From an uncultured Planctomycetaceae bacterium (GTDB taxonomy: Bacteria; Planctomycetota; Planctomycetia; Pirellulales; Pirellulaceae), in contig CAIYOB010001082.1 of NCBI GenBank assembly GCA_903927685.1, forward strand, positions 1 through 11,209: 11,209 bases of DNA, written 5' to 3'. Positions 6,119-11,209 of the stretch are shown piece by piece. The notes under the pieces were generated by a model, which was not told the origin of the DNA, made no database searches, and saw only the letters and a program-made list of their open reading frames with translations. Position 1 is the stretch's first letter, and every line of letters starts with the position of its first letter. The translations under genes were made by a program, and so were the position numbers.

Positions 6119-7096
6119 TCACAAGTCCTGCACTTGCGCCACAATTTCCTCGAACTTGCCTTCGGCTAACAAGCGGCCGTAGTCGGCGAGCGCGCCTTGG
6201 CCGATCTTCCGCCAGCCATTCCAGATCGCATCGGGTGGGGCGGACAGCTCCAATTGCCGGTTTACCAAAGCGGCTTCCGCCTTGATGAACCGCTCCCGTG
6301 TCTGGCGGTCCCACTTCGGCATCTGTTCCGCCAACTGGGCCAAGCGGCCGATGATGGTCTCGGCAAGTTTTTCGCCGTCGGCACGAGTCGCTTCGCGCGG
6401 GTCGCGGCCTCCGACCCCGCGGTGAGGCGGCTGGTCCAGGCGGGAGAGGTCGACGCTCTCGGGATCGAGGTACATCATCAGGGCCGTCTCGCCCCAGGCG
6501 GCATGGTCGCCGAGATAGCCGGCGTCCAAGGCCAGGAAATATTCCGGCGTTCCCAGCACAGGCACGCCCAGCGACCGGCTCAGTCGCACGGCCAGATCGC
6601 GAACCACCATTTGCTGAGCAGCGCCATAGTGCCCGGTGAGCAGGATCACCGCTCGAAAACCCTGTCGCACGGCCTCGCGGCACAGCTTCTCCACCCACCC
6701 GCGCACGAGCAACGAGTGCACGTCGTTCTCCGGTTCCATCGCAAAGGTGTGCGGCTGATCCAGCCCGCCCACGCCGCCGAAGAGGGCGGGCGCCACGAGG
6801 CCTCCACCGCGCTGTGCGGCTCGGACGCACAGATGGTGCGCCTTGATGGCGTCCAAGCCCACGAGGTTGTGCAGCCCATGCCACTCGATGGTGCCCAGTG
6901 GCTGAAACAGCACCGGGCAATCCTGCAGCGCCTGGTCGATCTCCCGGGGACGCAGTCGCTCCAGGCGGACCTCGCGGGTCGCGGGCCCTGGCGGCGTCTC
7001 CGCCGCGTCGGCCGGCAGCGCCGGGCAGGCGGCAGCGAGCAACGCGCCGCCGGACAACGTCCGCAAGAAATCTCGTTTCGAAATTGTCTCACTCAT
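6119..7096 (-). CDS. Creatininase-family metal-dependent amidohydrolase with Tat signal
   Basis: Protein of 325 residues. The creatininase family includes creatininase, MftE peptidase, formamidopyrimidine-type deformylases and inosose hydrolases, all using a two-metal centre. Metal-binding positions follow the family spacing: Glu71-x-His73 and Asp82 (GTIEWHGLHNLVGLD), His156 in LLTGHYGAA, and Glu203 in DHAAWGETALMM; the late RDPREATRADGEK segment (231-243) is also family-typical. The N-terminus SKRDFLRTL plus a hydrophobic Ala-rich stretch (6-33) is a Tat-type signal with Lys-Arg replacing the twin Arg, so the enzyme should be folded before export. The start at 7096 has GAGG 6 nt upstream; an in-frame ATG at 7132 would put 12 residues before the Tat motif. 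It lies 39 nt downstream of the GH5 gene and is probably in its operon. HYG replaces the HYE of true creatininase, so creatinine is an unlikely substrate. Confidence 0.87.
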   Translation of the reverse strand: MSETISKRDFLRTLSGGALLAAACPALPADAAETPPGPATREVRLERLRPREIDQALQDCPVLFQPLGTIEWHGLHNLVGLDAIKAHHLCVRAAQRGGGLVAPALFGGVGGLDQPHTFAMEPENDVHSLLVRGWVEKLCREAVRQGFRAVILLTGHYGAAQQMVVRDLAVRLSRSLGVPVLGTPEYFLALDAGYLGDHAAWGETALMMYLDPESVDLSRLDQPPHRGVGGRDPREATRADGEKLAETIIGRLAQLAEQMPKWDRQTRERFIKAEAALVNRQLELSAPPDAIWNGWRKIGQGALADYGRLLAEGKFEEIVAQVQDL

Positions 7097-7135
7097 GGTT
7101 GCCTCAAAGGTTGGAAGACTGGGCCTGGACACGAA

Positions 7136-8650
7136 TCACGGCTTCAGGTACTTCTGCAGCAGGGTGAGCATCTGCCGGTCCAGCTTGTGGCCGTGCCAGT
7201 CCTCGTAGACAACGTCCTTGCGGTTGCTGTCCAGGATCCCGAAACTGCCGCGGAAGTTCCACAGCGCCCAGCCAAAGCGGGCCTGCTTCCATTTCTCCAG
7301 CCAGCTGGTCATCCACGCCAGCGTCACGGGATGCGGCGTCTGATTGAAGCATCCCCATTCGCCGACGAATACGGCGGCTCCCTGCGCGGAGATCTCCCGC
7401 CACGGCTGCAGGTAGTCTGTTAGCGGTGCTTCTGGATCGACGCCGGGAGGCGGGACAAGTCCCCCGTCGAGACTCATCCGCAACGGAGTCTGCTGGCGGC
7501 CCCAGGTCTGGTCGGTGCCGTAGGCAAACCGCCGGCCGCCGGGCAGTTGCACGGTCAATTCGCTGAATTTCAGCCAATCGCCGGCGGCGTTCTCCAGCGA
7601 GAATTGTTGGGCCGCCGTCGGCAGCACGGCCGACCAGCGGACCTCACCGCTGGCCTGATAGATCGGCCACCGCTGTTCCGACTCGACCCGCCGCCAGTTC
7701 TGCGGATCGGCCTGTGGATCATACGTTCCTTCGGCCACGGCGCGGCCGTCGGCTTGCGCGACCAGATGGACTTTCTGCGAGGCTTGATTCAGCCGGAGCG
7801 TGATCTCCGTGCCGGCGGGCAATTCGCCTTGCAGCACCAGCGGCGAACGCAACTCCGGCTTGGCCGCTCCGTACAGGTACCCGCCGATCTGGAACTGCGG
7901 AGGCCAGGTCGGCTCGGGCCACTGGTCGGAGCCCTTGACCCAACTGGCCTTGTAGTGCGAAATCGTACCCGGATGGTAGCCGCGGGTCGCTTGAATGACG
8001 TTCCGATAGGCCAGGAACTCGGGAACCGGTTCGCGGCCCACGTTGATGCCATCGACAATGATCAACCGCTGCGGGTCCTCCTTCTGGATCGCTTCGATCG
8101 TGCGTTGGAAGACTTTCAAGTAGTCCTCGCGCGACGACCGCGTGGGTTCGTTCAGCAGATTGAAGCTCAGCCGCGTGCTGGGGATCGACTTCCAGCGGCG
8201 AGCGAACATGACCCAGTGCGCGATGAACGCGGCGAGCGGCTCGTCGTCGGTCCAGAGGTTGCTGGGCTCCTCCGGCGGATTGATGCAGAAGCCCGGCGCG
8301 CGATGCAGGTTGACGCACACATGAATGCCGTGCTTCTCGCCGTAAGCGATCGCTTGATCGATTTCCTGCAATACTGGCTCTTGGAACTTCAGCCAGTCGT
8401 CGGCATCGGTGTAGCACCGATAGTCCATCGGCAGCCGGACGAAATTGAAGCCCAATTCGGCAATCCAGCGGAAGTCGTCCTCCACAAACGGAGCGTTCCC
8501 CCGCAGCGTGAACTTTTCGAGCAAGTTGAACCCGCGCCATTGCGAGATCTCGACGTCCCCGACGCGCTGGGGATCGGCGGCCGGGGAATGGACGGCTGGG
8601 AACGACGCGAGGGCGAGGGCGAGCGTGAAAATGGCAGGCAGCAGATGCAT
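7136..8650 (-). CDS. Secreted glycoside hydrolase family 5 (cellulase-type) with domain inserted in the barrel
   Basis: Protein of 504 residues with an N-terminal signal peptide (MHLLPAIFTLALALASFPAVHS, cleavage near 22-25). GH5 enzymes are retaining glycosidases acting on beta-glucans, mannans or related polysaccharides. Visible barrel features: RGFNLLEKF (39-47), FNFVRLPMDYR (68-78), NLHRAPGFCIN (114-124), acid/base Glu168 in FNLLNEPT (163-170), YHPGTISHYKASW (225-237) and nucleophile Glu431 in VFVGEWG (427-433), then WALWNFRG (461-468). Between the HYKASW strand and the nucleophile strand lies an extra region (about 246-380) predicted to be beta-rich, ending GDWLKFSELTVQ, which resembles an embedded carbohydrate-binding-like sandwich. 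The start at 8650 has GGAGA about 6 nt upstream; upstream in-frame starts lack a signal peptide at the right place. It precedes the creatininase-family gene. Subfamily and substrate not assigned. Confidence 0.9.
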   Translation of the reverse strand: MHLLPAIFTLALALASFPAVHSPAADPQRVGDVEISQWRGFNLLEKFTLRGNAPFVEDDFRWIAELGFNFVRLPMDYRCYTDADDWLKFQEPVLQEIDQAIAYGEKHGIHVCVNLHRAPGFCINPPEEPSNLWTDDEPLAAFIAHWVMFARRWKSIPSTRLSFNLLNEPTRSSREDYLKVFQRTIEAIQKEDPQRLIIVDGINVGREPVPEFLAYRNVIQATRGYHPGTISHYKASWVKGSDQWPEPTWPPQFQIGGYLYGAAKPELRSPLVLQGELPAGTEITLRLNQASQKVHLVAQADGRAVAEGTYDPQADPQNWRRVESEQRWPIYQASGEVRWSAVLPTAAQQFSLENAAGDWLKFSELTVQLPGGRRFAYGTDQTWGRQQTPLRMSLDGGLVPPPGVDPEAPLTDYLQPWREISAQGAAVFVGEWGCFNQTPHPVTLAWMTSWLEKWKQARFGWALWNFRGSFGILDSNRKDVVYEDWHGHKLDRQMLTLLQKYLKP

Positions 8651-8698
8651 GCTGTTCTCCGATTCGCAAGGGGCATGGAACGCGGCGCAATCCGGCGT

Positions 8699-8715
8699 CA
8701 GGGGCGAGCCCCCTG
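8699..8715. repeat. Short perfect hairpin in the GH5 leader
   Basis: CAGGGG (8699-8704) and CCCCTG (8710-8715) flank a 5-nt loop, CGAGC. It sits about 50 nt upstream of the GH5 start codon, within the leader if transcription begins at the minus-strand promoter. It shares the CCCC/GGGG palindromic flavour of the larger repeat at 1343-1435 but is not a copy of it. Confidence 0.5.
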
Positions 8716-8729
8716 GCACACGCGCCGCC

Positions 8730-8757
8730 TTGTCACGGGACGCGGCGAGTGTATTCT
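8730..8757 (+). promoter_or_regulatory. Candidate promoter for the large secreted toroid/CBM protein
   Basis: TTGTCA at 8730-8735 (five of six consensus -35 bases) and TATTCT at 8752-8757 (four of six -10 bases) are spaced by 16 nt. The -10 overlaps the minus-strand -10 at 8753-8758, making back-to-back promoters. The leader to the ATG at 8822 would be about 60 nt. Confidence 0.4.
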
Positions 8758-8781
8758 AACGACCACCCCGGCAAAGCGAAA
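8753..8781 (-). promoter_or_regulatory. Candidate promoter for the GH5-creatininase operon
   Basis: Read on the minus strand, TAGAAT (8758 to 8753) is preceded by TTTCGC (8781 to 8776) with a 17-nt spacer. The -10 is five of six to consensus; the -35 is weak. The leader to the GH5 ATG would be about 95 nt and would contain the 8699-8715 hairpin. Confidence 0.4.
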
Positions 8782-8783
8782 CG

Positions 8784-8809
8784 TGATTCCAAGTCATGAT
8801 TCCAAGTGA
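8784..8809. repeat. 13-bp tandem direct repeat in the divergent promoter region
   Basis: Two adjoining 13-nt units, 8784-8796 and 8797-8809, differ at one base (12 of 13 identical, core TGATTCCAAGT). The second unit runs into the GAGGAG ribosome binding site (8808-8813) of the plus-strand gene. The spacing of little more than one helical turn fits tandem binding of a regulator, but it could also be a simple slippage duplication. Confidence 0.65.
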
Positions 8810-8821
8810 GGAGAGTTAAGC

Positions 8822-11209
8822 ATGCCAAGATGCAGGATACCGGCTGCCGTGTCCGCCGTGACCGGCGTGAGCACGTGGATGCTCGTCGTGGGATGTGCGG
8901 CCCTGCGGATGGCCCCGGCCGCCGAAATCGCTGCCGCCCAGCGGGCCGGCATCCTGCAGGCGGCTGCCGCGCGCGAGGATCGTTTGTGGGACCGAATCGC
9001 GACCGCCGAGCCGTACCCGTCGCTGGGCTCGCGCAATCTGTTCGCGGCCGCCCTGGCCTGTGGCGAGGCGCGGGTCCACGCGGAGCGGCTCGAACGGTTC
9101 TTTGCGTTGGCGGCACAGATGCAGGATCGCAATCCCGACAGTCCCGGGTTCGGGAATCTCCGCTGGTATTGGCGGGACGACCGGGTCACCGACCCGAACG
9201 CCGTAGAGTTCTGCATGCAGGATGCCGTGCTGCTGTGGCGGCGGCACGCCGAGTGGCTGCCCGAGTCCGTCCGGCCGCAACTGCGGGAATTGCTGACGTT
9301 CGGCCTGGAGGGTTGCGTGCGGCATCGCGTGCGGACCAGTTACACGAACATCGCCGTGCTCAACGCGTCCAACCTGATCCTGTTGGGTGAACTGTTGGAC
9401 CGCCCGGATGCGGCGGACGAAGGCTATCGCCGGCTGGACGCGCTGGTGTTCTGGACCTGGCAATTCGGCACGCACGAATACTGTAGCCCGACCTACTATT
9501 CCCCCGACCTGAGCGGATTGATGCTGATCGATCTGTACGCCCAGCGGGAGCAGGGCAAGCAGCAAGCCCGGGCGCTGGCCGAAGTGCTGTGGACCGATAT
9601 CGCCGTGAACTGGTTCGCTCCCGCGCAACGGCTGGCCGGGCCGCAGAGCCGGAGCTACGACTACCTGTACGGCCTGGGCGGAATCGATGCCTTCCTGTGG
9701 TCCGCGGGCTGGCTGGATGGCGAGACGGTCGATCCGCGCAGTCTGATCGTGCCGCTGGCCGCCGGTTGGTCCCCTCCGGAGCGCCTGCGCAGCTTGAGCA
9801 CCGAGCGGTTTCCACGGCTGGTCCGGCAGAGCTGGGGGGAAGCTCCCCAAGACTCGCGGACCCATCTGCTGCTGAAGGACATCACGCTCGGCTGTGCGGG
9901 CGCCACGTACGGACTGCAGGACCTGCCTCTGACGGTTGATCTGCCCGGGGATCGCCGCCAGATCCACTGCTACTTCATCGCTGACGGCCGGCAGGATCCG
10001 TACGGCAAACAGAAGTACGAAACCGGGTCCGCGCGGCACATGAAGGCGTTGCACTTGGCGCCGTTCTGGGCGGGAGTTCAGCGCGGCCCGGATGCGCTGG
10101 GACTGGTCGTCTATCGGCCGGAGGATCTGCCCGGCGAGTTGGTGGTCAACGTGCAAAGTCACTTCGTGCTCCGGCGGCCGGACGCGATCTGGCTTGGAGG
10201 CAGTACCGTCCGCTTGGCCGGCGGAAAGCCGGACCAACCGTCTTCGGTTCCCGTCGTCAGCGGGCAGCCCCTGGTGCTGCGTTACGGCACGGCCGGCGTA
10301 GGAATTCGAGTGATCTGGGCCCGCAGGCAGGATGGATCGCCCGCTCCCGCCGCGTTGGTCGACGACGGGAATCCCTATTCGGCCCTGCGGCTGACGGTCG
10401 AGCACCGCGCGTCGCCGACGTTAATCGAGGCCGGAGCGGCGTTTTGGGTCCGCGTGGCCGGCGGACTGACGGACGACGCGGCGTTTGCCCAATGGCGAGC
10501 GACGTTCGAGAACGCGGGGCCCGTCAGCGTGCAGGCTTCGAACGCCGGCCTGCAGATCGCGGTCCCCGGCCAGGACGGCCCGGCGTCGATCCTGGCCGAG
10601 GCCCCCTACGGCCGCGGCAAGGTCGAACTGGTTCCCGAACCGAGCCGAGCGGTGTTGGAACTGGATGGGCAAGATCTCGGCCGGCCTCTGCTGGCCGCGG
10701 TCGAGCCGGTGCGGTCGTTCGCGGAGCGGAAGGACTCGCTGATTCCGGTCGCAGTGCCTGCCGACGGCGGGAGCACCTGGGAAGCGGAGTCGGGCCTGCT
10801 GTTCCCAGGCATGCTGGAAGCCGCAGATGCAGACGCTTCGGCGGGACGCTACATCTGGCAGCCGGAGGACGCGAACTTGGGCAGTGTCCGCGGCACAGCG
10901 AGCTGGCCGATCGAGATCGTCAAGCCCGGACGCTACTGGCTGTGGGGGCGCGTGCTGGCCACCACGGGCGAAAACGACTCGTTCTATGTCGAGATCTTCC
11001 GCGACGGTGGCAAGTCCCCGCTGCCGCGTTGCGACTGGCACACCGGACGTCGAGGCCGCTGGTCCTGGGAGCCCCTGGCTGGTGCGGACAAGCAGCCGGT
11101 GCCGATCGAGTTGCCCGCGGGGCGTTACCACTTGTTGATTACCACCCGCGAGCCCGGGGCGCGACTGGATCAACTGTTGCTGACGTCCGACCCCAACGGT
11201 CCTGTCCCG
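8822..11209 (+). CDS. Large secreted protein: alpha/alpha-toroid-like region plus C-terminal carbohydrate-binding-like domain, 3' end cut
   Basis: The frame is open for 796 codons from the ATG to the window edge, so the C-terminus is missing. GAGGAG at 8808-8813 supports the start. Residues 1-35 form a signal sequence; VVGC at 22-25 is a possible lipobox, so it may be a lipoprotein rather than a freely secreted protein. Residues ~40-300 are helical with aromatic-rich loops (LRWYWRDDRVTD; TSYTNIAVLNASNL; GTHEYCSPTYYSPDL, 216-230), reminiscent of alginate-lyase/heparinase-type toroids. Residues ~345-640 look beta-rich, as in the sandwich following such toroids. Residues ~653-790, from WEAESG through RYWLWGRV (704-711), DSFYVEIF (719-726) and GARLDQLLLTSDP (779-791), resemble malectin/CBM35-type domains that bind sugars. 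It is divergent from the GH5 operon. No named enzyme family is recognised; a polysaccharide lyase or a structural glycan-binding role are both possible. Confidence 0.8.
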   Translation, partial: MPRCRIPAAVSAVTGVSTWMLVVGCAALRMAPAAEIAAAQRAGILQAAAAREDRLWDRIATAEPYPSLGSRNLFAAALACGEARVHAERLERFFALAAQMQDRNPDSPGFGNLRWYWRDDRVTDPNAVEFCMQDAVLLWRRHAEWLPESVRPQLRELLTFGLEGCVRHRVRTSYTNIAVLNASNLILLGELLDRPDAADEGYRRLDALVFWTWQFGTHEYCSPTYYSPDLSGLMLIDLYAQREQGKQQARALAEVLWTDIAVNWFAPAQRLAGPQSRSYDYLYGLGGIDAFLWSAGWLDGETVDPRSLIVPLAAGWSPPERLRSLSTERFPRLVRQSWGEAPQDSRTHLLLKDITLGCAGATYGLQDLPLTVDLPGDRRQIHCYFIADGRQDPYGKQKYETGSARHMKALHLAPFWAGVQRGPDALGLVVYRPEDLPGELVVNVQSHFVLRRPDAIWLGGSTVRLAGGKPDQPSSVPVVSGQPLVLRYGTAGVGIRVIWARRQDGSPAPAALVDDGNPYSALRLTVEHRASPTLIEAGAAFWVRVAGGLTDDAAFAQWRATFENAGPVSVQASNAGLQIAVPGQDGPASILAEAPYGRGKVELVPEPSRAVLELDGQDLGRPLLAAVEPVRSFAERKDSLIPVAVPADGGSTWEAESGLLFPGMLEAADADASAGRYIWQPEDANLGSVRGTASWPIEIVKPGRYWLWGRVLATTGENDSFYVEIFRDGGKSPLPRCDWHTGRRGRWSWEPLAGADKQPVPIELPAGRYHLLITTREPGARLDQLLLTSDPNGPVP

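Noticed and set aside
6197..7423. 408-codon open frame on the plus strand opposite the creatininase and GH5 genes
   Set aside because: It crosses two real genes antisense, is rich in His/Gln/Arg, and has no family match.
7547..8809. 420-codon open frame on the plus strand opposite the GH5 gene
   Set aside because: Shadow of the GH5 gene, in which both catalytic glutamates and the family motifs are intact on the minus strand.
8816..10405. 529-codon open frame on the minus strand opposite the toroid/CBM gene
   Set aside because: Composition is Arg/Gln/Pro-rich with no recognisable domain. The plus-strand frame has a strong ribosome binding site, signal sequence and domain structure across the whole length.

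Overview
The window looks like chromosomal DNA of a high-GC planctomycete, probably of the Pirellulales type. The evidence is indirect. Base composition is GC-rich throughout. Exported glycan-active proteins are prominent: a BNR sialidase-like protein, a GH5 enzyme, and a large secreted protein with an alpha/alpha-toroid-like region and a carbohydrate-binding domain. There is a Uma2 (DUF820) nuclease, a family strongly expanded in planctomycetes and cyanobacteria, a DUF4129 membrane protein, and a long palindromic intergenic repeat. No rRNA, tRNA, CRISPR array, transposase or phage gene was seen. Lineage is an inference from gene content.

Layout. (1) Positions 1-1286, minus strand: sialidase-like BNR protein, cut by the left edge. 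(2) 1287-1640: divergent intergenic region with a ~93-nt palindromic repeat and a promoter. (3) 1641-5033, plus strand: Uma2 nuclease, an FMN reductase with a compact iron-sulfur cysteine motif, and an eight-helix membrane protein with a ~240-residue disordered linker and a C-terminal DUF4129 domain; the last two genes are 3 nt apart. (4) 5034-5304: short intergenic stretch with degenerate ACC-type heptamers and a promoter. (5) 5305-6002, plus strand: Phd/YefM-type antitoxin and FitB/VapC-type PIN toxin with a 1-nt stop/start overlap. (6) 6119-8650, minus strand: GH5 glycosidase followed by a Tat-exported creatininase-family hydrolase, 39 nt apart. (7) 8651-8821: divergent regulatory region with overlapping back-to-back promoters and a 13-bp tandem repeat. 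(8) 8822 to the right edge, plus strand: the large secreted protein, cut at its 3' end.

How the genes fit together. The right half (6119-11209) reads as a small glycan-degradation locus: an exported GH5 endoglycosidase, an exported metal-dependent creatininase-family hydrolase of unknown substrate, and a divergently transcribed secreted protein that may be a lyase-like enzyme with a carbohydrate-binding module. They share one compact divergent promoter region, so co-regulation is plausible. The toxin-antitoxin pair is a self-contained module between the two halves. The flavoprotein and DUF4129 protein look translationally coupled, but I cannot name a shared pathway. The longest open frames antisense to the DUF4129, GH5 and toroid genes are composition shadows and are not annotated.
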